From: Dokdonia pacifica
GTDB lineage: Bacteria; Bacteroidota; Bacteroidia; Flavobacteriales; Flavobacteriaceae
Direction of reading: 5' to 3'
NCBI RefSeq assembly: GCF_900188275.1
Contig: NZ_FZNY01000001.1
Location: 1,240,001 to 1,304,000, forward strand
DNA: 64,000 bases
Shown: piece by piece, positions 36,117-43,388 of the stretch
Layout of the letters: every line of letters begins with the position of its first letter
How positions within the stretch are numbered: position 1 is the first letter of the stretch
Position numbers and translations under genes: made by a program
Notes under the pieces: generated by a model
Told to the model about the DNA's origin: nothing
Seen by the model: the letters and a program-made list of their open reading frames with translations, nothing else
Databases searched by the model: none

Positions 36117-36725
36117 TTAAAAGATAATTGGATTATCGTCATTTGAACCTGTATCACAATCTGATAGCAGAGCGCTTACATACATCGCCCAGTTGTTACC
36201 ATCAAAATCTTCACCTTCTGCCCATGCTGTTTCTCCACCTGTAGGCCCAGAAACTTCAGCATGTGCTGCAAAACAATAATTGTCATCTAAGACAGAGGCA
36301 TCGAAGATATACACTACTTGATTGGTGCCATCACTATGAGTGGTTGAATGTTCAAAGCGACCTACTTTAGGATTTCCAGAACCCGTAGTAGGAATGCTTT
36401 GTTCTGCACAATTACCTATACTTAAATGTGTAGCTCCAATGCTCCAATCTTCATTTGTAGTATAAGTGATAATAATATCATCGCCATCTATATCTACAGT
36501 AACAGTTCCAGCAATATGATGTTGTCCAGCAATAAGATTTGTAGTAAGACAATGTTCTTCTTCTGCATTTCTATTGTACTCAGTTGCGTCTTTAATTGTA
36601 GCATCAGCAACTCTAAAATTAGGATCTAGTGTAAGATTCAGAGAATCGTCTTCAATTTGTTCAGGGGAACAACTTAGCATTAGGAATGTAACTAATGCAA
36701 AAAGTTGCAAAGTAATTTTCTTCAT
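36117..36725 (-). CDS. Secreted lipoprotein of unknown function
   Basis: This 202-residue protein has a lipoprotein signal (LVTFLMLSCSPEQIEDD, Cys19). The mature part is acidic, with HCLTTNLIAGQHHIAGTVTVD, DEDIIITYTTNEDW-like repeats and an Asp/Asn-rich tail. Four further cysteines may pair. I do not recognise the family. It stands alone, with convergent yicC-operon genes downstream. Confidence 0.75.
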   Translation of the reverse strand: MKKITLQLFALVTFLMLSCSPEQIEDDSLNLTLDPNFRVADATIKDATEYNRNAEEEHCLTTNLIAGQHHIAGTVTVDIDGDDIIITYTTNEDWSIGATHLSIGNCAEQSIPTTGSGNPKVGRFEHSTTHSDGTNQVVYIFDASVLDDNYCFAAHAEVSGPTGGETAWAEGEDFDGNNWAMYVSALLSDCDTGSNDDNPIIF

Positions 36726-36907
36726 AATAATATTGATTTGGGGTTAATCGGGCTAAATCTAAAGATTAAGAAGAATATAATCGGCAAAAAACATAATTAT
36801 TCGATGTAATACACAAATTATTATTAAATCTATAGAAAAACTGTTAAAATATTACGGATAAACAGTACTGTTTTTGTTATTTATTATGAATAATATTTTA
36901 CACAAAA

Positions 36908-36950
36908 AGAAACCGCCCACACTATAAATTAACACTAGGTGAGCGGTTTC
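36908..36950 (-). terminator. Terminator of the 36975 lipoprotein gene
   Basis: GAAACCGC pairs with GCGGTTTC, extended by CAC/GTG with a small bulge, across a roughly 18-base loop. It lies 25 bases past the stop of the gene. No strong T-run follows on the minus strand. Confidence 0.55.
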
Positions 36951-36974
36951 AAACTAAATAACCAACCAAAATTT

Positions 36975-37940
36975 TTATAGCGCTGTTAGCTTTTGAAGCT
37001 TTTTTGTTTTAAGCGCTTGTATGTCTTTTTTAATGTCCTCCGTTTTCTTTCTATACTTAGGAACATTTTTATCTTTATTTTCTTCAGAGGTTCTAAACTG
37101 TATGTAACCTCTTCCTTTAAATTCATAGGTTGTTCCAGTACTTACTTGAAACAATTCTATGGTTTCGTCATCTATAACGATCAGTTCAAAAAATTCATTG
37201 TCTGGAAAGTTATAATCTAATGTTAAAGTTTTTTGATACAAATTTCCAGGAATATCATCTACATCATAAATACCGTCATAATCCCAAAATATATTATCAA
37301 TAGCCGTGCCATTTACATCTTCTGAACTCCTAAAATTACCACTTTGTCCAGCTGGAAGGAATTGAAGGAAGTTTTCATTATCAAATGGATTGATAGTTCC
37401 TTCATCACTTGTATAGGTTTTTTCCCAAGCTTCAAACTCTTGTAAGAAGTAATGGATGTTCTCATAAAATACAAGGTCATAATCAAAAGTGCTTCTTTGA
37501 TATCCTTCTAAAATATAGGTTGCTCCAGTATTAGGATGAAATAATTCTATTTCATTTACAGACAGCTGGCGCACATCAAAACTATAAGATCCGTCTAGGT
37601 CATGAAATGCATCTAATTCAAAATTAAAAGTATCATAATACCCTACATCTATCCCAAAACCTCCTCCGTTACTACCAATACCTGAAAGATTATTATTTGC
37701 AAAGATATTTCCGTTTCTGAAAGAGATCGTAAATGCTTTCTGTAAAAAAGGAATCGCTGTATTACCTGATGAGCGATTAATATCTACATACCAGATTTCA
37801 TAATCATTTAATACGTCATTTAATGTAATTACGGGCGCATCTACTACCACAATATCATCTTCAATAACTACTTCTGTATAACACGAAGTACATAAAGTTG
37901 CCACTAGTGCAAATGCCGAAAGGAGTTTGATCGTCTTCAT
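36975..37940 (-). CDS. Lipoprotein of unknown function with two repeated domains
   Basis: I take the start at 37940 (MKTIKLLSAFALVATLCTSC), a good lipoprotein signal with Cys20; an ATG 72 bases upstream is open but not convincing. The 321-residue protein seems to hold two similar halves. Each has a segment of ELFHPNTGATYILEGYQRS or ELFQVSTGTTYEFKGRGYI type, preceded by NEIELF or ETIELF. The C-terminus is Lys-rich (RKKTEDIKKDIQALKTKKL). No named family is recognised. Confidence 0.78.
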   Translation of the reverse strand: MKTIKLLSAFALVATLCTSCYTEVVIEDDIVVVDAPVITLNDVLNDYEIWYVDINRSSGNTAIPFLQKAFTISFRNGNIFANNNLSGIGSNGGGFGIDVGYYDTFNFELDAFHDLDGSYSFDVRQLSVNEIELFHPNTGATYILEGYQRSTFDYDLVFYENIHYFLQEFEAWEKTYTSDEGTINPFDNENFLQFLPAGQSGNFRSSEDVNGTAIDNIFWDYDGIYDVDDIPGNLYQKTLTLDYNFPDNEFFELIVIDDETIELFQVSTGTTYEFKGRGYIQFRTSEENKDKNVPKYRKKTEDIKKDIQALKTKKLQKLTAL

Positions 37941-38030
37941 AATCTTGCTGTTTTTTGATTTGCTTATATAAAACCAAATGGCGTGCCAAAAATATAAATA
38001 TCTAATAATCAATATTTTAATATTATTTTT

Positions 38031-38050
38031 TACGCTTTCGCGAAAGCGTA
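38031..38050. repeat. Palindromic repeat copy, intergenic
   Basis: Perfect 20-bp palindrome with core CGCTTTCGCGAAAGCG, flanked by TA, between the divergent 36975 and gpsA genes. Confidence 0.92.
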
Positions 38051-38122
38051 CTTAGCCCTAAATCTATAAGAGCTAATGATAAAAATGTCTTATTTTTACA
38101 TCATAGTCATAATTTTAGATAG

Positions 38123-39124
38123 ATGAAACAAAAACCAACATTTGGGGTTATTGGAGGGGGAAGTTGGGCAACAGCTATTGTAAAAATGCTTTGCGAAAAT
38201 TTAGATCAAGTAGGGTGGTATATGCGAAGTGTATATGCTATAGAGCATTTAAAAAGAGAGCAACATAACCCTAGTTACTTAAGTGCTGTAGAGTTTGATC
38301 CTAATCAATTGCTATTAAGTAATGATATTAATGAGATTATAAACTATGCAGATATTATTGTTTTTGCTGTTCCTTCTGCTTTTATAGGTGGTGAACTTAA
38401 AAACATGACGGCTTCATTACAAGGGAAAATCATTTTTTCTGCCATTAAAGGAATTATGCCAGAAAGCGGTAAGCTAGTTGGGGCTCATTTTCATGACATT
38501 TATGATATTCCATTTGAGAATATAGGCGTTATCTCTGGGCCTTGTCACGCAGAGGAAGTAGCGCTTGAACGATTATCATATTTAACCATTGCTTGTGCAA
38601 ACAATGAGATTGCTCAAACAGTAGCAGACCATGTATCATGTCACTATATAAAATGTACGACAAGTGATGACATTATAGGAATAGAATATGCAGCTACCTT
38701 AAAGAATATATATGCTATTGCAGCAGGAATTGCACATGGTTTAGGGTATGGAGATAACTTTCAGAGTGTTTTAATGAGTAATGCTATACGAGAGATTAAA
38801 CGGTATGTAAAGCGTGCACACAAGATGAAACGTGATATTAATGGTTCTGCTTATTTAGGTGATTTATTAGTAACTGGGTATTCTGTTTTTAGTAGAAATA
38901 GAATGTTTGGTAATATGATAGGGAAAGGATATACCGTGAAGAGTGCACAAATGGAAATGTCTATGGTTGCCGAGGGATATTATGCGGCAAAAAGCGCTTT
39001 AGATCTTAATAATACTCGAGAGAAAAAAGCACGTATTCCTATTATAGAAGCAGTGCATAGTATCTTATATAAAGGGAAAGAACCTAAAAAGGTTTTTAAA
39101 AAGCTTGCAGATAGATTGGATTAG
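38123..39124 (+). CDS. gpsA: NAD(P)H-dependent glycerol-3-phosphate dehydrogenase
   Basis: This 333-residue protein has the N-terminal dinucleotide motif GVIGGGSWATAIVKML and family motifs SGPCHAEEVALERLSYLTIA (catalytic-region Lys replaced by the usual variant spacing) and LKNIYAIAAGIAHGLGYGDNFQSVLM. It reduces dihydroxyacetone phosphate to glycerol-3-phosphate for phospholipid synthesis. The stop codon overlaps the stop of the convergent 39121 gene by four bases. Confidence 0.95.
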   Translation: MKQKPTFGVIGGGSWATAIVKMLCENLDQVGWYMRSVYAIEHLKREQHNPSYLSAVEFDPNQLLLSNDINEIINYADIIVFAVPSAFIGGELKNMTASLQGKIIFSAIKGIMPESGKLVGAHFHDIYDIPFENIGVISGPCHAEEVALERLSYLTIACANNEIAQTVADHVSCHYIKCTTSDDIIGIEYAATLKNIYAIAAGIAHGLGYGDNFQSVLMSNAIREIKRYVKRAHKMKRDINGSAYLGDLLVTGYSVFSRNRMFGNMIGKGYTVKSAQMEMSMVAEGYYAAKSALDLNNTREKKARIPIIEAVHSILYKGKEPKKVFKKLADRLD

Positions 39125-39516
39125 ATAGCTAAAACCCCTTTTTTATTCATAACTGGCACCATTGCAACATTGGAATCTTTAATACTATTTGCAGGAAACT
39201 CCCAACGTTTTTCATACATCTTGTTATTTAAAAAATAGGTGACAGAGTAAAAGTTGTTTAATGTAAAGACACTCTCTTCTATAAATTCAATTTTAGCAAA
39301 TCCTTTTGCAGGAAGCACCTCAATTTTATGACGCATATGTGAGGTCATTTGTGTTTTATTATACCCTTGTGCTATAATAAGAACAATTTCTAGAGGTTCA
39401 TTTCCATTATTAACGATATAGACGTTCCAATCGTCTGTTTTGAATTTGTCATTGAATTCTTTTACAGCAGCTATGTATACATCTTTTACTTCAGGAATAT
39501 CTATGTCTTTACGCAT
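39121..39516 (-). CDS. Conserved hypothetical protein
   Basis: This 131-residue soluble protein has a beta-rich middle (WNVYIVNNGNEPLEIVLIIAQGYN, KIEVLPAKGFAKIEF, YSVTYFLNNKMYEKRWEFP). I do not know the family; it looks like a conserved flavobacterial protein. It overlaps the GNAT gene by 8 bases upstream and gpsA by four bases at the convergent stops. The gene pair may be read into pheS-region transcription. Confidence 0.75.
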   Translation of the reverse strand: MRKDIDIPEVKDVYIAAVKEFNDKFKTDDWNVYIVNNGNEPLEIVLIIAQGYNKTQMTSHMRHKIEVLPAKGFAKIEFIEESVFTLNNFYSVTYFLNNKMYEKRWEFPANSIKDSNVAMVPVMNKKGVLAI

Positions 39517-40033
39517 GATCTTTAGAATTAGAATAAAATAATAGAGGCTCAGGGTCTTTAGGGAGCGTAATTGTTTTTATATAATGGAGCCCTAACTTTT
39601 CAAGCAGTTTTTGTGACCCTATATTTTCTTTAACGGTGATTCCGTTTACATTGGTAATCCCGTGTACTTCTTTCCCATACTCCATGAGTTTAGCAGTACT
39701 CTCATATCCATACCCTTTTCCTTCATACGAGGGCAAAAAGGCAAAACCAACATCAATCCCTTCTAAGCCTTCTCTATCATAAAGACCGCAACACCCTATT
39801 TTATGATGATCTTCTTTTCTAATGACGGTGTAATTGCCAAACCGCTTTTCTTCAAACTGAGGGAGCATTTTTGATGTGATATAATGTACAGCGTCTTCTT
39901 CGGTATATACCTTACGATTTCCTATGTATTGAAGCCATTTTGGAGTGTTGAGTAATTCTAAAACAAAAGAAGCATCCTCTATAGACGTAGGTCGCATATA
40001 AAGACGTTCAGTTTCAAAAGTATACTCTTCCAT
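39509..40033 (-). CDS. GNAT-family N-acetyltransferase (RimJ/RimL type)
   Basis: This is a 174-residue protein of the RimJ/RimL-like group. It begins TFETERLYMRPTSIEDASFVLELLN, has the acetyl-CoA loop region GFAFLPSYEGKGYGYES (Gly-rich Q/RxxGxG-type) and VKENIGSQKLLEKLGL near the end. It probably acetylates a small molecule or a protein N-terminus; the substrate is unknown. It overlaps the downstream hypothetical gene by 8 bases. Confidence 0.92.
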   Translation of the reverse strand: MEEYTFETERLYMRPTSIEDASFVLELLNTPKWLQYIGNRKVYTEEDAVHYITSKMLPQFEEKRFGNYTVIRKEDHHKIGCCGLYDREGLEGIDVGFAFLPSYEGKGYGYESTAKLMEYGKEVHGITNVNGITVKENIGSQKLLEKLGLHYIKTITLPKDPEPLLFYSNSKDHA

Positions 40034-40111
40034 AGCTTTTAACTTCAGGATAAGACAAAATGATCACTTAAACTAGAGACTTTTGACTTTGGATTTTAGG
40101 CTTTTTTATTC

Positions 40112-40196
40112 TGCTTTAACGCTTCACTCTCCCTTAGATCGCGAACTTGCTTGACGGTAGTCAGGTCTCAAGAATTCGATTTCGCGAAAGCTTATA
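40112..40196. repeat. Compound repeat copy B, abutting the pheS stop
   Basis: Reads TGCTTTAACGCTTCACTCTC then CCTTAGATCG, a 20-base insert with TTGACGGTAGTCAGG, TCTCAAGAATTCG and the palindrome TTTCGCGAAAGCTT ending at the pheS stop codon. Apart from the insert it matches copy C (reverse strand) closely. Confidence 0.82.
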
Positions 40197-41214
40197 AAGC
40201 ACTTTTAAATTGCTCTAAGAAACGTATATCATTTTCACTAAGCATACGGATATCAGAAATTTGGTGCAGTAATAGCGCGATACGGTCTATTCCCATACCA
40301 AATGCAAACCCACTATACTCTTTACTATCAATACCACAGTTTTCAAGTACATTAGGATCTACCATCCCACAACCCATGATTTCTAACCACCCTGTTCCTT
40401 TAGTCATTTTGTAATCGGTTTCTGTTTCCAGACCCCAATACACATCAACCTCTGCACTAGGTTCTGTAAAAGGAAAGTAAGAAGGACGTAATCTGATTTT
40501 ACTTTTCCCGAACATTTCTGTTGTAAAGTATTGAAGTGTTTGTTTTAAATCAGCAAAAGAAACATCCTTATCTATATAAAGTCCTTCTACTTGATGGAAA
40601 AAACAGTGAGAGCGACCACTTATCGCTTCATTACGATATACACGTCCTGGAGATATAGTACGTATAGGAGGTTTATTATTCTCCATATAGCGTACTTGTA
40701 CCGATGAGGTATGTGTACGTAATAACACATCTGGATCTGTCTGAATAAAGAATGTGTCTTGCATATCACGAGCAGGGTGATATTCAGGTAAATTTAATGC
40801 GGTAAAATTATGCCAATCGTCTTCAATTTCCGGACCTTCAGAAACATTAAACCCAATTCGAGAAAATATATCGATGATTTGATTTTTTACAATAGATATA
40901 GGATGACGTGCACCTATCTCTATCGCTTCACCGGGTCTAGAAGTATCATTAATACTACTTGAAGATATATCATTAGCATCTTCTAATGCTTCTTTAAGTG
41001 TATTTACTTTTTCTAAAGCAGCACTCTTAAGCATGTTCATTGCACGCCCATAATCCCTTTTCATTTCATTAGGAACGTCCCTAAAATCGGCTATAATATC
41101 ATTAACCAATCCTTTCTTTCCAGAATACTTAATACGGAATGCCTCAACCTCCTCTTTAGAGTTTGCTGTAAAAGCCTCTACCTCGGACATAAGTTGCTTT
41201 ATTCTATCTAACAT
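40192..41214 (-). CDS. pheS: Phenylalanine--tRNA ligase alpha subunit
   Basis: This 340-residue protein has the N-terminal coiled-coil and the class II catalytic core. Its motifs include GARHPISIVKNQIIDIFSRIGF, DDWHNFTALNLPEYHPARDMQDTFF, RTHTSSVQVRYM, SGRSHCFFHQVEG, and GFAFGMGIDRIALLLH (motif 3). It charges tRNA-Phe with the beta subunit, which is not in this window. The stop overlaps a compound repeat. Confidence 0.97.
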   Translation of the reverse strand: MLDRIKQLMSEVEAFTANSKEEVEAFRIKYSGKKGLVNDIIADFRDVPNEMKRDYGRAMNMLKSAALEKVNTLKEALEDANDISSSSINDTSRPGEAIEIGARHPISIVKNQIIDIFSRIGFNVSEGPEIEDDWHNFTALNLPEYHPARDMQDTFFIQTDPDVLLRTHTSSVQVRYMENNKPPIRTISPGRVYRNEAISGRSHCFFHQVEGLYIDKDVSFADLKQTLQYFTTEMFGKSKIRLRPSYFPFTEPSAEVDVYWGLETETDYKMTKGTGWLEIMGCGMVDPNVLENCGIDSKEYSGFAFGMGIDRIALLLHQISDIRMLSENDIRFLEQFKSAL

Positions 41215-41491
41215 AATTCCTCATTTTATCCCTTTAAAAATCGGGAGGTGCAAATTTAGTAAAAAAGGTGTATTTGTGGTTGATATCTAAAGAATAATAC
41301 TTTTTAGTAAATGATTATAAATAAAAATAGGAATCTTTCTTTAAGTAGTCGATATTTTTATTACAAATAAGTTTCTTTTTGAAAGAATTAAAAGTGTTGT
41401 TTATGTCTGAAAAACAAATAGTTAAAAAATAAAATTAACAATGTCCAACACCTTTTTTGACTATCTTTATAAGGAATCAAAAATTTATATT

Positions 41492-41668
41492 ATGTTAAAA
41501 AAAATGTTAGAATTTAAAGGAGCTAAGGAGATTAGTTCAAATGATCAAAAAGCAGTAAGCGGAGGTTATGTACCTTATCCATGTAGCGGGCCAAATGGAT
41601 CAAACTGCTACAGAGGCGGAAAACATTGCCCAGGATCATGTTTAAATGGAGAGTGTATTCCTTGGTAA
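41492..41668 (+). CDS. Double-glycine-leader Cys-rich peptide (bacteriocin-like precursor)
   Basis: This is a 58-residue peptide starting at ATG 41492 (MLKKMLEFKGAKEISSNDQK). The leader ends NDQKAVSGG, a double-glycine cleavage motif of the kind cut by peptidase-containing ABC exporters. The predicted 33-residue mature part has five cysteines (PYPC, SNC, KHC, GSC, GEC) and many Gly/Pro residues. An upstream ATG at 41441 is in frame but would add an atypical 17 residues. Flavobacterial peptides with similar MLKK...GG leaders are known to me as unannotated secreted peptides. No exporter or modification gene is adjacent, and the function is unknown. Confidence 0.78.
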   Translation: MLKKMLEFKGAKEISSNDQKAVSGGYVPYPCSGPNGSNCYRGGKHCPGSCLNGECIPW

Positions 41669-41794
41669 ATAAGGAGTAGATTATATACTAAAATGCACCT
41701 TTATTTCTAAGAACTTGTTTATTCTTCTCTCTCTATAGAATAAAGTCCCTCAAGTAGAAATAAATTCCAATAAATAATAGTGTGTTTTAGTGTA

Positions 41795-42346
41795 TTACTT
41801 TTTAAGTAGTTGTTCTTTAACTTTTACAAGATCTACTCTATTAAAATATTCATCTATATTTTTCATTCCTTCTATAGACATTGAGATAAGCTCTTCATTT
41901 ACATCTCCATCACTTAATAAATATTCTTCTATAATTATTTTTTTATCGATTCCTAAAATGAGCAATATGGCAGCTATGACAATACCTGTTCGATCTTTTC
42001 CTGAAAGACAATGTATTAATACAGGAAATCTTAGATTTGGGTTTTCGAAAGCACCTATAATTTTATTCAGCCAAACGCGAACTTCTTTTTGTGTGGTATC
42101 GTATTTTTCAATTTTGTTTGACATAGGGAAGTGTAGATAATCTATATCAAATTCATCAGGATCTGGACCATTTCTAAGATTAATAACCGATTTTACGTGG
42201 TCAATTTCTTTATGTGTTGTTACATAATCAATACTGCCTCCTCTATAAATACGTTGTTCGGGAAGTAATTTATTTCCAGAAATTAGATGTATAAAAACAC
42301 CTACATCTCTAAAATTTACACAACCATCTGTATAATCTAAGCCCAT
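41795..42346 (-). CDS. Protein-tyrosine phosphatase-like protein
   Basis: This 183-residue protein carries the phosphatase loop HCLSGKDRTG with Cys113 and Arg119 (CX5R), preceded by NFRDVGVFIH and SVINLRNGPD, as in the Tyr_phosphatase3/SIW14-like groups. It probably removes phosphate from tyrosine or a phosphoinositide-like substrate. The last segment is a helical region. It is 6 bases after the 42353 gene, so the pair is likely co-transcribed. Confidence 0.88.
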   Translation of the reverse strand: MGLDYTDGCVNFRDVGVFIHLISGNKLLPEQRIYRGGSIDYVTTHKEIDHVKSVINLRNGPDPDEFDIDYLHFPMSNKIEKYDTTQKEVRVWLNKIIGAFENPNLRFPVLIHCLSGKDRTGIVIAAILLILGIDKKIIIEEYLLSDGDVNEELISMSIEGMKNIDEYFNRVDLVKVKEQLLKK

Positions 42347-42352
42347 CGTATT

Positions 42353-42709
42353 TTATGAAATCAATTCTTTCTCAATAAAATATTGGACAATAGCTTCTTT
42401 CATTAAAATTTGTTGCTCGCCCGCTTTTAAGGGAGGTAATGGTTCTATAACTTTATAATGCGGCCACCCATCAGGATCTTCAAAATCAAATTGATAATAC
42501 CCAAAAGGCTCAAGTAGTCTACATATTGCAATATGCATAAGATTGACCTTATCGTCTTTTTTAAAGGTAGTTCCTAGTTGTCCTAATTCTTGAATGCCTA
42601 TTAAGTATATAATACTATCAAGATCTAATGTGTCTCCTTCAGCAAAACGTTCTGAAAGTAGACTTACAACAGTTTCCCATCGTTCTTTTAATTGTTCGTC
42701 TCTTGCCAT
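42353..42709 (-). CDS. Conserved hypothetical protein
   Basis: I take the start at 42709 (MARDEQLKERWETVVSLLSE); an ATG four codons earlier is open. The 118-residue soluble protein is mostly helical, with FAEGDTLDLDSIIYLIGIQELG, MHIAICRLLEPFGYYQF and PDGWPHYKVIEPLPPL. No function is known to me. It lies between the phosphatase gene and the divergent cvpA, with only about 50 bases upstream. Confidence 0.75.
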   Translation of the reverse strand: MARDEQLKERWETVVSLLSERFAEGDTLDLDSIIYLIGIQELGQLGTTFKKDDKVNLMHIAICRLLEPFGYYQFDFEDPDGWPHYKVIEPLPPLKAGEQQILMKEAIVQYFIEKELIS

Positions 42710-42759
42710 AGATAATCGCAAAGATAACTTTACATAGGTTAAATTACTATATTTATGCT

Positions 42760-43293
42760 ATGAATACGATCGATATTGTTTTTGGGATTATTCTCATTTT
42801 GGGGGCTATACAAGGGTATAAAAAAGGCTTATTTGTAGAATTGGCATCTTTGGTAGGGCTTATTGCAGGAATCTTTGGAGCTATTTATTTTTCCCATTTT
42901 GTGGGAGATTGGCTTGCAGAAAAAACCTCTTGGAGCGAGCAAGTAATTAATCTTACGGCTTTTGCTATCACCTTTATTATTATTGTGGTAGCGATTTCTA
43001 TGGCTGGGAAACTCCTTACTAAAATTGCAGATTTTGCCATGCTTGGTATCGTTAATAAAATTGCAGGAGCTGTTTTTTCAGTACTCAAATTTGCTTTTTT
43101 ATTGAGTGTCGTGATTATGTTTTTAAATGCCGCAAATGATCGTATTGGTTTTGTAAGTGAAGAAGCTATGGAAGAATCTGTTCTTTTTAACCCTGTAAAA
43201 TCAGTTGCACCACTTATCCTTCCTTCTATTTTAGCCAAAGCGAAAGAAGAGAATATATACAATCCAGATAAAAAAGAAGAGGAATCTGAATAG
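42760..43293 (+). CDS. cvpA: CvpA-family membrane protein
   Basis: This 177-residue protein has four hydrophobic segments and the CvpA opening NTIDIVFGIILILGAIQGYKKGLFVELASLVGLIAGIFGAIYFS. CvpA was named for colicin V production and is a broadly conserved inner-membrane protein of uncertain role in envelope stability. The C-terminal tail is charged (DKKEEESE). It ends just before compound repeat C. Confidence 0.9.
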   Translation: MNTIDIVFGIILILGAIQGYKKGLFVELASLVGLIAGIFGAIYFSHFVGDWLAEKTSWSEQVINLTAFAITFIIIVVAISMAGKLLTKIADFAMLGIVNKIAGAVFSVLKFAFLLSVVIMFLNAANDRIGFVSEEAMEESVLFNPVKSVAPLILPSILAKAKEENIYNPDKKEEESE

Positions 43294-43317
43294 ATTCCCC
43301 TTTTAAGTTTTGCTGAG

Positions 43318-43384
43318 TACGCTTTCGCGAAATCGAATTTTTGAGATTCACGACCTAAGGGAGAGCGAAGCGTTAAAGCGTATA
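43318..43384. repeat. Compound repeat copy C, inverted relative to copies A and B
   Basis: Begins TACGCTTTCGCGAAATCGAA and ends CGAAGCGTTAAAGCGTATA. Its reverse complement aligns with copy B (40112) over TTTAACGCTTC-CTCTCCCTTAG and TCTCAA-AATTCGATTTCGCG. It lies between the cvpA and SulP stops. Confidence 0.82.
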
Positions 43385-43388
43385 AGGA

